Positions 17,126 to 25,357 of a stretch of 38,632 nucleotides of DNA are shown here, in pieces. Origin of the DNA: DATLFI01 sp035524895. GTDB taxonomy: Bacteria; Acidobacteriota; Thermoanaerobaculia; Multivoradales; Multivoraceae. A model generated the notes under the pieces. That model was not told where the DNA came from. It made no database searches and saw only the letters and a program-made list of their open reading frames with translations. Position 1 is the stretch's first letter. Every line of letters starts with the position of its first letter. Location: NCBI GenBank assembly GCA_035524895.1, contig DATLFI010000231.1:1-38632 (forward strand), read 5' to 3'. A program made the position numbers and the translations under genes.

Positions 17126-17863
17126 GACGGCGGATGTTCTCACACCGGCGGCAAAGGACCCGGAGGCATCCGGTAGCACCGAGCCGCGCTCCTGTCCCCT
17201 TCCATCGGGGAATGACGTTCCATGTGCAGTAGAGAAAGCCGAACCCTCGGCGTGGCACTGGCGACAACGCGTCCGCTCCGGGTGCGAAGTGCGTAGCTCC
17301 TCCCGCGCGGCGGGACCCACGTGGCAGGCGCTGCACTGCTCGCGTAGGAACACCCGGTGTGGGATGACGGGCGGCGCCAGCTCGTGGTGGCGCGGGCCCG
17401 GCAAGGCCTCCTGAGGCAGGCCGCTGAAGCGGCTCGAGACGAAGAGCGCCACGTCGGACTGGGTGACGTGGCACTGAGCGCAGCGTGCGGCGCCCAGGCC
17501 GGGCGTGAGACCGTGGGGCGAGGGCGGAGCGAAGCCCAGTCCAGCGACCGCGACACCCCGCTCGTCGTGGCATGCGGCGCAGTCCTTGCCGAACACGGCG
17601 TGGGGGATCACCGGAGGCGCGCCATCGTAGGCGCGACGCGCGGCGCGTTGGTCGAGGGTGCTCTTGATCGACGAGAGACGCGAGAGCGAAGCGGAGCTGT
17701 CACCGCCGTTGCACGCCAAACCGCACACACCGACCGCGGCCGCCAGCACGAGAGCGATGGACCGACCCCCTGTCGCGACGGCGCTCCGTCCCCGCCGTCG
17801 AAGCGCGATCGCCCGGGAGCCAGAACGGTGCGTGTCTGCGCTACCCAACGTCGGCCCTGTCAC
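16529..17863 (-). CDS. Tetraheme NapB-like cytochrome in continuous frame with a LOG-family domain
   Basis: 444 codons from GTG at 17863, whose GTGA overlaps the napA stop. N-terminus: export signal about 33-51 (ALVLAAAVGVCGLAC, possible lipidation at Cys51). Four heme-c sites: CAACH (95-99), CAQCH (128-132), CSACH (177-181), CRQCH (200-204). PPVIPH occurs at 83-88 and again at 164-169, and CAQCHVTQSD matches the NapB consensus, so this looks like a duplicated NapB that donates electrons to NapA. After residue 204 the frame runs through ~42 low-complexity residues with AT-richer codons straight into a complete LOG domain at Met247 without a stop. Either the napB stop was lost and the LOG part is normally made from its own ATG, or a sequencing error hides the stop, or the fusion is real. 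Confidence 0.8.
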   Translation of the reverse strand: MTGPTLGSADTHRSGSRAIALRRRGRSAVATGGRSIALVLAAAVGVCGLACNGGDSSASLSRLSSIKSTLDQRAARRAYDGAPPVIPHAVFGKDCAACHDERGVAVAGLGFAPPSPHGLTPGLGAARCAQCHVTQSDVALFVSSRFSGLPQEALPGPRHHELAPPVIPHRVFLREQCSACHVGPAAREELRTSHPERTRCRQCHAEGSAFSTAHGTSFPDGRGQERGSVLPDASGSFAAGVRTSAVMSPRRIASICVFCGSHPGRLPAYAESARRLGERMAARGFALVYGGGKVGLMGILADAVLAGGGKVVGVIPEALLRREVGHGGVTELLVVDSMHERKALMAERSDAFVALPGGLGTFEELFEVWTWGALGIHAKPCGLLDVAGYYEWLVASLDHAVEEGFVRRGHRDILLVESDIDRLLDRLEEYEAPRVEQWLEVAET

Positions 17864-20211
17864 GCCCGTTCCACTCGGACGGCGCACTTCTTGTAGTCGG
17901 GCTCCTTGCTGATGCTGTCCATGGCGTCGAGGGTCAGCAAGTTGACGAGTCGCCCCTCGTCGAAGAACGGCACGAACACGGTGCCGCGGGGCGGCGCGCC
18001 GCGACCGCTCGTCTGGACGCGCAGCACGAGCTCCCCGCGCCGGCTCGTCAGCTTCGCTCTGCCGCCGTCCTGCAGCCCCAGCTCGCTAGCGTCGACAGGA
18101 TTCATCTCGGCGTAGGCCTCGGGCACCGCGCGATGCAGCTCCGCGATCCGGCGCGTCATCGAGCCGGTGTGCCAGTGCTCGAGCACGCGCCCGGTGGTGA
18201 GCCAGAACGGGTACTCGGCGTCGGGCGACTCGGCAGGCGGATGCCAGGGGCGGACGAAGAACGCGGCCCGTTCGCCGTAGCCCTTGGCCTTGTAGAAGTG
18301 CACGCCACGCGGCTTCTCGACATAGGGATCGTGACCCGCGGCGTAGCGATAGCGCGTCTCCTTGCCGCCGACCACCGGCCATCGGAGACCGCGCGACGCT
18401 TGCAGCTCGTCGTAGCTCGCGAGGTCCTTCCCGATACCCAGTGTGAAGCGCCGGTACTCCTCGTACATCGGCCGGTGCCAGTCGTCGTCGGGCCAGGGGA
18501 ACAGGTTCCCCATGCCCATGCGCTTGGCGACCTCGATGACCTGTTGCGCGTCCTCCATCGCTTCGCCCGGAGGATCGACCATGCGGTTCCAGTGCTGCGT
18601 GCGGCGCTCGGAGTTGCCGAAGATGCCCTCGCGCTCGACCCAGGCTGCCGACGGCAGTATCAGGTCCGCCATCTCGGTGGAGGGCGTCGGGTAGATGTCG
18701 CTGACCACGACGAAGCGGCCATCACCCGGCTCGCGCCGGAACCGGTTGAGGTTCGGCATCGACACCCAGGGATTGGTGGTCTGCACCCAGATCGCCTTGA
18801 CGTCGCCGCGCACCAGAGCGCGGAACATGTCGACCGCGTGGTAGCCGGGCTTCGGCGAGATCGTGCCGGGCTCGACACCCCAGATCTCCTCCGCCTTGGC
18901 GCGGTGCTCCGGATTGGTCACCAGCATGTCCGCCGGCAGCCGGTCGCACAGCGTTCCGACCTCGCGCGCGGTACCGCACGCCGAGGGCTGGCCGGTGAGG
19001 CTGAACGGGTTCGCGCCGGGGCGGCCGATCTTGCCCGTGATCAGGTGCAGGTCGGTGATCAGGTTGTTCATCCAGGTGCCGCGGGTGTGCTGGTTGACGC
19101 CCATGCACCACAGGCTCACGGTGCCGCGGTTGCGATCGCCGTACAGCTTCGCCAGCGCGACGACCTGCTCGGCAGGCACGCCGCTGATCTCGGCGACGCG
19201 CGCCGGCGTGTACTCGGCGAGGAGCTCCCGGAGCTCCTCCCACGAGCTCTCGCGCGCCTCGTCGGCGAAGGTGTAGCGCTCGGCCTGCTCGCCGTAGCAG
19301 CCGTAGCCGATGCGATCGAGGTCCTCGATTCCGCGCCGGAACACCACGTTCTCCTCGACGAACGCGTGGTCGACCCAGCCCTCGGCAACCAGCACGTGCA
19401 GGATGCCATTGGCGAGCGCGAGGTCCGAGCCCGGGCGGAACTCGAGATAGAGGTCGGCGTAGTCGGTCGTAGGGGTACGGCGCGTGCCGAGATCGACGAT
19501 GCGCACGCCCGGGCGCTGCCGCTTGGTCTCGAGGATGCGCGAGAACAGCACCGGGTGCATCTCCGCCATGTTGTTGCCCCAGAGCACGAAGTCGTCGCCG
19601 GCCTCGAAGTCGTCGTAGCAGCCCATCGGCTCGTCGCTCTGGAACTGCGTCACGAAGCCCATGACCGCCGACGACATGCACAACCTCGCGTTGGGGTCGA
19701 GGTTGTTGGAGCGCATCCCGCCCTTGACCCACTTGAGCGCGGCGTAGCCGTCGAAAACCGTCCACTGCCCGGAGCCGTACATGGCTACTGCTTCGGGACC
19801 GCCCTCCTCGAGAGCCTCGCGGTAACGCTCCGCGATCAGGCCGAACGCGTCGTCCCAGGAGATCCGCTCGAGCCCGCCGCCGCGCTTGCGCCGCTGCGGA
19901 TGACGCAGTCGATCTTCGCCGTAGAGCAGCCCCGGCAGGTGGTAGCCCTTGACGCAGAGCAGCCCCTTGTTGACGTCCGCCCGCACGTCGCCACGCACCG
20001 CGACCACCGTGCCCTCCCGCACTCCCACCTCGACACCGCATCCGGTCCCGCAAAAGCGGCAGGGCGCCTTGTCCCAGGCGACTCCGCGCAGGTCGCGTTC
20101 GAGCTCGTTGGCGACGATTTGTTCGGCGCGGTCGCGGTCGCGGCACGAATATGCCGCGACGGCTGGGGCGACGCCCAGGAACCCGAGGACCTTCCTGCGA
20201 TCGAGCGCCAT
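17860..20211 (-). CDS. napA: Periplasmic nitrate reductase catalytic subunit NapA
   Basis: 783 aa, ATG at 20211, 43 bases after the octaheme gene. Twin-arginine leader DRRKVLGFLG then a hydrophobic stretch to about residue 21. 4Fe-4S site C51-x2-C54-x3-C58-x27-C86 (CRFCGTGCGV ... GLLCVKGY). Mo-bis-MGD enzyme with ligand Cys178 in NARLCMSSAVMGF, followed by DEPMGCYDDFE, a NapA hallmark that distinguishes it from assimilatory and formate enzymes. GVNQHTRGTW, NLITDLHLITGKIGRPG and the C-terminal EPDYKKCAVRVE segment also fit NapA. It reduces nitrate to nitrite in the periplasm. The stop overlaps the next gene by 4 bases. No napD chaperone or NapC/NapGH quinol dehydrogenase is in the window; the adjacent Rieske/b/octaheme genes may replace them. 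Confidence 0.95.
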   Translation of the reverse strand: MALDRRKVLGFLGVAPAVAAYSCRDRDRAEQIVANELERDLRGVAWDKAPCRFCGTGCGVEVGVREGTVVAVRGDVRADVNKGLLCVKGYHLPGLLYGEDRLRHPQRRKRGGGLERISWDDAFGLIAERYREALEEGGPEAVAMYGSGQWTVFDGYAALKWVKGGMRSNNLDPNARLCMSSAVMGFVTQFQSDEPMGCYDDFEAGDDFVLWGNNMAEMHPVLFSRILETKRQRPGVRIVDLGTRRTPTTDYADLYLEFRPGSDLALANGILHVLVAEGWVDHAFVEENVVFRRGIEDLDRIGYGCYGEQAERYTFADEARESSWEELRELLAEYTPARVAEISGVPAEQVVALAKLYGDRNRGTVSLWCMGVNQHTRGTWMNNLITDLHLITGKIGRPGANPFSLTGQPSACGTAREVGTLCDRLPADMLVTNPEHRAKAEEIWGVEPGTISPKPGYHAVDMFRALVRGDVKAIWVQTTNPWVSMPNLNRFRREPGDGRFVVVSDIYPTPSTEMADLILPSAAWVEREGIFGNSERRTQHWNRMVDPPGEAMEDAQQVIEVAKRMGMGNLFPWPDDDWHRPMYEEYRRFTLGIGKDLASYDELQASRGLRWPVVGGKETRYRYAAGHDPYVEKPRGVHFYKAKGYGERAAFFVRPWHPPAESPDAEYPFWLTTGRVLEHWHTGSMTRRIAELHRAVPEAYAEMNPVDASELGLQDGGRAKLTSRRGELVLRVQTSGRGAPPRGTVFVPFFDEGRLVNLLTLDAMDSISKEPDYKKCAVRVERA

Positions 20212-20254
20212 CAGTCAGCCTCGCTCCGCGGCCCGGCCGCGACGGAGAGCGTGC

Positions 20255-21898
20255 TCACGGCCCTGACTGTGCGCCATAGCGCTCCTCCATCTGGCGGCGG
20301 ATGGCTTCCATCTGATCGGTCGCTCCCTCCAGGAACCAGGCGTGCTCGGGACGGTTCAAGATGTCGTCGAGCACGCGCTCGACGCGCCCGGCGGCGGCGC
20401 CGCTGCCCGTGCTGCGCGCGTGCTCGATCAGCTCGCGCGTCTGCGGCACCAAGTGGATGTAGAAGCGCTCCGCGACCTCGAACATGCCGTGCCAGTGGGT
20501 GTAGTCGGGAGCCATCATCGAGGCGCCATGCCGGGCGCGACGTCCCTCGTGGTGCCAGAGGTAGAACCAGGTCCACTCGATCTCCTCGTCGAACTCGGTC
20601 GCCGTGCGCATGCCGTTCTCGAGCAGGGCGCTCATGATCTTGAGACCTGGCTTCGCGAACTTCTCGTTGTAGAGGATCACCAGGTCATCGTACTGCTGGT
20701 AGAAGGCATCGACGTAGCTCAGAGTGTGGCAGTGCGAGCAGACCTCTCTCATGCGGTTGCGCTTGTTCTGCCAGGTGTCGACCGTCGCGCGTTGGCGCTC
20801 GAGCGGATCGGTGGCGGTGATCGTGGCGCCGTGGATGTCGGTGTCGAGCAGCAGGCTCACCGGCGGACGGTTGGTCCACGAGATGCGGATGCGCGGGTCG
20901 TGGGTGATGGCGCCGCCGTTGCGGCTGTGCCCCGACATGTGGCAGGTCGCGCAAGTCGGCGCCTGCGCGTACGTCTCGCCGAGCACCCAGTCCTTGGCGT
21001 CGAGATTCATCTTCTCGCGCAGGTCGCGGTAGGCCACGCCGTGCTTGGACTCCTCGTAGATCTCCTTTTGCGGATGGTCCGGGCCGAGATGGCACTTGCC
21101 GCAGTTCTCGGGCTGGCGAGCTCGTCGCGGCGAGAAGTCGTGGCGGCTGTGGCACGCCGAGCAGGAGCCGCGCGAGCCGTCGAGATTGAGACGGCCGATG
21201 CCGGTGTTCGGCCACGTGCCAGTGTCGAACAGCGGTTTGCCGCCGTCGCCGCGCGCGATGCGCGCCACCGCCTCGAGGTTGGTCGGCCTGCCGTCCTGGT
21301 CGGGGGCGAGATCGTCGACCGTGATCCGCCCGCCGTCGGTCGCCTGCAGCGCCACCTTGCTGCCGTGGCACTGCTGGCAGCCGAGGAACGCGCTGGCCAT
21401 CCCGTTGACCAGCGCGAGGCCCTTGCCCGGGGTCGGCGAGTGCGGGTCGAAGCTCATCCGCGCGCCCTCGACCGTCTCGGCGAGGAAGTTGTCGAGCGAG
21501 GCAAGGATGTTGCCGCCCGCGGCGTGATGGCTGGCCGCGAACTCCTGCGCCGGCTCCTGGTGGCAGGCGCCGCAGTCGCGCGGCGTGACGATGGTCGCGA
21601 TCAGGCTGCCGTAGTGGCTGTGCGCGTCCGGGTCGGTGTCCACCGCCTTGTGGCACTCGAAGCAGCCGACTCCGGTCTTGGAGTGCTCGCTGCCTTCCCA
21701 GTGCGCGACGATGCCGGGCGTGGTCTGCGTGTGGCACTCGACGCATTGCCGGGAGGAGGCAGGCACGTTCACCCGCGCCTCGGAGACTCCAGCCTCCTCG
21801 GCCCTGCGCAGCACCTCCATCCACTGGACGAACACCAGCGAGATCAGGAAGACCGCCGAGAGGATGGCGATGATCAGGCGTTTCTGGTTCAGCGTCAT
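20255..21898 (-). CDS. Membrane-anchored octaheme HAO-like cytochrome c
   Basis: 547 aa, ATG at 21898 after GAGGGAG. One N-terminal membrane helix (6-28, no cleavage motif) anchors a periplasmic domain with eight CXXCH: 52-56, 79-83, 109-113, 174-178, 246-250, 266-270, 316-320, 387-391. Heme spacing, LGPDHPQKEIYEESKHG (candidate catalytic Asp274-His275) and WHHEGRRARHGASMM followed by DYTHWHG near 466-471 identify the hydroxylamine oxidoreductase superfamily. Known members either oxidise hydroxylamine/hydrazine or, when the P460 tyrosine cross-link is absent (epsilon-Hao, some anammox paralogs), reduce nitrite. With NapA downstream, nitrite reduction is the more likely direction here. It follows cytochrome b by 28 bases, in the slot where a cytochrome c1 or f gene would normally be. 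Confidence 0.92.
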   Translation of the reverse strand: MTLNQKRLIIAILSAVFLISLVFVQWMEVLRRAEEAGVSEARVNVPASSRQCVECHTQTTPGIVAHWEGSEHSKTGVGCFECHKAVDTDPDAHSHYGSLIATIVTPRDCGACHQEPAQEFAASHHAAGGNILASLDNFLAETVEGARMSFDPHSPTPGKGLALVNGMASAFLGCQQCHGSKVALQATDGGRITVDDLAPDQDGRPTNLEAVARIARGDGGKPLFDTGTWPNTGIGRLNLDGSRGSCSACHSRHDFSPRRARQPENCGKCHLGPDHPQKEIYEESKHGVAYRDLREKMNLDAKDWVLGETYAQAPTCATCHMSGHSRNGGAITHDPRIRISWTNRPPVSLLLDTDIHGATITATDPLERQRATVDTWQNKRNRMREVCSHCHTLSYVDAFYQQYDDLVILYNEKFAKPGLKIMSALLENGMRTATEFDEEIEWTWFYLWHHEGRRARHGASMMAPDYTHWHGMFEVAERFYIHLVPQTRELIEHARSTGSGAAAGRVERVLDDILNRPEHAWFLEGATDQMEAIRRQMEERYGAQSGP

Positions 21899-21926
21899 GA
21901 AAGCTCCCTCGCGAGCCCGGCACACC

Positions 21927-23018
21927 TCAGTGGGCGACCACGGCCTCCCAGACGGTCAAAGCGATGATGGCGAAGACTCCGACGATGCCGATCCAGACGC
22001 TCGCCTCGGTGAAGCGGGTGCGGCGCCGGATCCAGGCATCGATGAACGGCCAGGCGAACATCACGAACACGATGAGGCCCATCGACAGGATGGCAGCGGT
22101 GCCCGAGAACAGCTTCAGCCACCGGAAGGCGACGTAGAAGAACCACTCCGGCTTGATCACCTCGGGAGTGACCAACGGGTCGGCCTTGGGGCCGAGGATG
22201 GGTGGAAACACCGTGGCCAGGAACGACAGCACCGCCATCAGGACCAGCCCGATCGTCAGCTCGGTGAGCAGGTGGTCGGGGAAGAAGTTGAAGGTCTTCT
22301 TCTCGTTCGCGCTCTTTGGGTCGTCCTCGAACTCGAACTCCGTCACGCCCTGCAGCCGGATGATCCCGATGTGGACCACCAGCAGCAGGATCAGCGTCAC
22401 CGGCAGCACCGCGGCGTGGAGGATGAAGAACCGCGGCAGGGTGTTCTCGTTGTAGGCCTCGCCGCCGAGCATCAGCTCCCTGACGAGATCGCCGACCAAC
22501 GGCACGCCGCCGGCGATGTTGGCGCCGACCGTCGCACCCCAATAGCTGAGCTGCTCGTAGACCAGGCTGTAGCCGGTGAAGCCGAGCGACAGCGTGCAGA
22601 TCAGCAGGCACATGCCGACCATCCAGTTGATCTCGCGCGGCTTGCGGTAGGCGCCGGTGAAGTACACGCGCATCTGGTGCAGGATGACCGCCGCGATCAT
22701 CAACGTGGCGCCCCACTTGTGGAGACCCCGGATGAACCAGCCGTAGGCGGCCTCCTCCGTGATGTAGCGCACCGACTCGTAGGCCGTGCTCGCAGCCGGC
22801 TTGTAGTACACCGCGAGCACGATGCCGGTCACCACCTGCACCACGAACAGGTAGGCCGGCGTGCCGCCGAGGGCGAACCACCAGCGCTTGAGGTGGTTGG
22901 GCACCGGCTCGTTGGTGAGCTCGCGGAGCTGCTCCGGGTCGATCGGCAGCCGCTCCTGGAACCAGCCGCCGAGCCGGCGTAACGGCCCGACGCGCGCCGT
23001 GCCGGTCTCGGCTGCCAT
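21927..23018 (-). CDS. Cytochrome b, full-length b6/subunit IV fusion type
   Basis: 363 aa, ATG at 23018 overlapping the Rieske stop by one base (TGATG), with GGGAGG eight bases upstream. About eight membrane helices. Heme b ligand pairs: His100/His114 in the second helix region (13 residues between) and the pair in FFILHAAVLP...VVHIGI with 14 residues between. The 13/14 spacing is the b6f-like signature, whereas mitochondrial-type cytochrome b has 13/13; yet the protein continues into the subunit-IV part. The Qo motif is PEWF (KPEWFFYVAFRWLK) rather than PEWY. It oxidises a quinol and with the Rieske protein sends electrons to a periplasmic acceptor, presumably the octaheme cytochrome encoded next. 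Confidence 0.94.
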   Translation of the reverse strand: MAAETGTARVGPLRRLGGWFQERLPIDPEQLRELTNEPVPNHLKRWWFALGGTPAYLFVVQVVTGIVLAVYYKPAASTAYESVRYITEEAAYGWFIRGLHKWGATLMIAAVILHQMRVYFTGAYRKPREINWMVGMCLLICTLSLGFTGYSLVYEQLSYWGATVGANIAGGVPLVGDLVRELMLGGEAYNENTLPRFFILHAAVLPVTLILLLVVHIGIIRLQGVTEFEFEDDPKSANEKKTFNFFPDHLLTELTIGLVLMAVLSFLATVFPPILGPKADPLVTPEVIKPEWFFYVAFRWLKLFSGTAAILSMGLIVFVMFAWPFIDAWIRRRTRFTEASVWIGIVGVFAIIALTVWEAVVAH

Positions 23019-23653
23019 CAGGTATGCCTCCCGGTGCGCTCGCCGGGCCGCTGGAGCGTCACCAGCTCCGGCCGGGTGTAGAGACACGGGTCGTGTCCCG
23101 GCCCCGGCGGTCGGCGTGAGCGCTCGGTCGCCGGGTCCTCGATGCAGCCAGGACCGAGCGCGAGCTGGTCGGTCGGCACCTCGATGAAGAGCATCCCGCG
23201 GTCGACCCGAACCGGGTACTGCAACAGGCTCTGCCCGGCGTCGGCCGGTGGCCCCGAGATCGCCTTGCCCGACGGGTCGAACACGCCGTTGTGGCAAGGG
23301 CAGAAGAAGCGGTCGTTCTGCGGCTCCCAGTGCACCTGGCACCCCAGATGGGGACAGGTGCTCGAGAGCGCGACGATCGAATCGTCTTCCGCTCCTTGTC
23401 GCGTGACGTTGACCGGCTCGCCGGCCGGGGTACGGAACAGCAGCGCATCACCCTGCACCAGCCGGCCGGCGTCACTGACGTACAACCACGAGCGTTGGCG
23501 GCCCGCCGCCGGATACAGGAAGCGGCCGATGAAGGCGGCGAGCGTGCCGTAGGCGGCGACCAGCCCGGCCACCATGCCCAGCCCGATCCACCGCCGCGTG
23601 GGTTCCACCGCTGCGGCGGGCTCTGCGCTGGTGGTCGTGGCGCCGTGGCTCAT
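23018..23653 (-). CDS. Rieske 2Fe-2S protein
   Basis: 211 aa, ATG at 23653 with TAGGAG upstream. N-terminal membrane helix about 22-45 (GLGMVAGLVAAYGTLAAFIGRFLYP) keeps it anchored with the cluster domain in the periplasm. Cluster ligands CPHLGC (C100, H102; C105 is disulfide-type) and CPCHNG (C118, H121; C120 is the disulfide partner). GPPADAGQSLLQYPV is the conserved proline loop. Unusually, about 45 residues follow the Rieske fold, with two extra Cys (GPGCIED, HDPCLYT) and many Pro/Arg. Starts 33 bases after the oxidase subunit I stop and is coupled to cytochrome b. It carries the high-potential branch of quinol oxidation. Confidence 0.95.
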   Translation of the reverse strand: MSHGATTTSAEPAAAVEPTRRWIGLGMVAGLVAAYGTLAAFIGRFLYPAAGRQRSWLYVSDAGRLVQGDALLFRTPAGEPVNVTRQGAEDDSIVALSSTCPHLGCQVHWEPQNDRFFCPCHNGVFDPSGKAISGPPADAGQSLLQYPVRVDRGMLFIEVPTDQLALGPGCIEDPATERSRRPPGPGHDPCLYTRPELVTLQRPGERTGRHT

Positions 23654-23686
23654 CTGCGTACTCCTACTCTGCTCGCCCCGAGTTGC

Positions 23687-25357
23687 TCAGAAGGGCTTGA
23701 ATCCCGGCGACCCGAATCGCTCCATCGACAACAGGTGCCAGAGCGGCCAGCCGTACGCCAGCACCACCAGCAGCGCGGCGACCGCCATCCAGAGCCCGAG
23801 CCGGTCCCAGACCGAAGCGCGCACCGGCAGCTCGTCGAGAGCCTCCGCGTACTCGACCGCTGGTGCGGCGATGCGGCGGCCCCAACCCAGGGTTGCGATG
23901 ACCACCAACAGGAACGAGGCAGAGCTTGCGAACAGCACGACGCCTCCGGCGGCCGAGATGGCGGTGAGCACCCGCCACGCCCCAGCATCCTGCGCACCCA
24001 GGAACGAGGAGCTGAACACCCGCCGCGGCTGACCCATCAGCCCGGTGATGTGGGTGGTCCAGGAGAACAGCACCATGCCGAAGAACCAGAGGTACGACTG
24101 GGCGAGCGCGAGGCGCTTCAGAGCCAGCTCGCGTCCGGTCAACCGCGGCAGAAGCCAATAGGTCGCACCCATGAACGTCAGCGCTACCGCGGTGCCGATA
24201 GTCAGGTGGAAGTGCGCCTGGATGAACGCCGTGTTGTGCACCACCACGTTCATCGCATAGGCCGCGTTGATCGCGCCGCCGATGCCGCCGAACGCGAAGG
24301 TGATCATCGCGAGCGCCACGGCCAAGAAGAACGGGTCGCGCCAAGGCAGCTTGCCGAGCCATCCGAAGAGACCCTCGCCGCCCCGCAGCCGACCCGCGAC
24401 CTCGAGTGAGGCGATCACCGTGAAGGCGGTGATCATGCTCGGGAACAGCACCGCGTAGGTCAGCACGGTGTGCACCATCTTCCACGAGGCCGGGATGCCC
24501 GGGTCGGCGAACTGGTGGTGGAACCCGACCGGTGTCGAGAACAGCAGGAACATCACGAACACCGCGCGGGTGAGCGTGTCGCTGAACAGCTTTCCACCGG
24601 CGATCTTCGGCAGGACTGTGTACCAGAGCACGTAGGCCGGAAGCACCCAGAAATAGACCAGTGGGTGCCCGAACCACCAGAAGAACGTGCGCGCCACGAT
24701 CGGGTCGATCCGCTCGACCAGCCCGAGCGACCACGGAATGAGCAGGACCAACACCTCGATCGCGAGCCCGATCGTGGCGAGGATCCAGATCATCACCGTC
24801 ACCAACATGCCGTGCATCGGGAGCGGCACGGGCTCTTGGTGGGCGCGACGCCAGAGGATCCAGGTGCGCAGCATCACGCCGCACCAGATCCAGGAGCCAA
24901 CGATCAGCAGCGTCGCACCGATGTAGAAGGCCGGATGCGCCTGCAGCGGCGGGTAGAAGGTGTAGAGCACGGTGCTCGAGCCCGAAAGGATCGCGAGCGC
25001 CGCCATAACCGTCCCAACGGCCGCCACCCAGAACGACAGCCAGCCCCAGCCTTCGCTGTCGAGCCGCCCGAGGGTCGTGCGGGCGACCACGTAGCCGAGA
25101 CCCATGATGAAGAACGTGGTGAAGACCAGCGCCATCAGAACGCCGTGCGCGGTCACCGAGATGTAGTACATGCGGGGCGAGCTGAACCACACCGGCAGGT
25201 CGGCGCGCGCCAGCGACTGCATCACCGCCATCACCGCGCCGAGACCGAACGCGCCCAGCGCCACGCCGAAGTTCGAGAGCTCGAGGCGCCAGCGCTCGGC
25301 CACCGACTCGGCGCGCTCGCTGGCCACCTCGGACGCGGCGATCGATGCGACGCTCAA
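23687..25357 (-). CDS. cbaA: ba3-type cytochrome c oxidase subunit I
   Basis: 556 aa heme-copper oxidase of the B family. TTG start at 25357, eight bases after GGAGGAG, overlapping the subunit II stop (TTGA). Ligands visible: low-spin heme His71 (VTAHGVLMA), CuB His in WWFGHPLVYFWVLPAY (with the cross-linked-type Tyr two positions after HPLV), the CuB His pair in GFHHQF, and the heme ligands in HNTAFIQAHFHLTIG. HPLVYFW in place of the A-family HPEVY, absence of the D-channel motif, and 13-14 predicted helices support B family. It reduces O2 to water with proton translocation, working at low oxygen in known members. Confidence 0.96.
   Translation of the reverse strand: MSVASIAASEVASERAESVAERWRLELSNFGVALGAFGLGAVMAVMQSLARADLPVWFSSPRMYYISVTAHGVLMALVFTTFFIMGLGYVVARTTLGRLDSEGWGWLSFWVAAVGTVMAALAILSGSSTVLYTFYPPLQAHPAFYIGATLLIVGSWIWCGVMLRTWILWRRAHQEPVPLPMHGMLVTVMIWILATIGLAIEVLVLLIPWSLGLVERIDPIVARTFFWWFGHPLVYFWVLPAYVLWYTVLPKIAGGKLFSDTLTRAVFVMFLLFSTPVGFHHQFADPGIPASWKMVHTVLTYAVLFPSMITAFTVIASLEVAGRLRGGEGLFGWLGKLPWRDPFFLAVALAMITFAFGGIGGAINAAYAMNVVVHNTAFIQAHFHLTIGTAVALTFMGATYWLLPRLTGRELALKRLALAQSYLWFFGMVLFSWTTHITGLMGQPRRVFSSSFLGAQDAGAWRVLTAISAAGGVVLFASSASFLLVVIATLGWGRRIAAPAVEYAEALDELPVRASVWDRLGLWMAVAALLVVLAYGWPLWHLLSMERFGSPGFKPF

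Noticed and set aside
18133..20637. Over 800-codon plus-strand frame opposite napA
   Set aside because: Antisense shadow of NapA; Arg/Val/His-rich composition with no recognisable domain.
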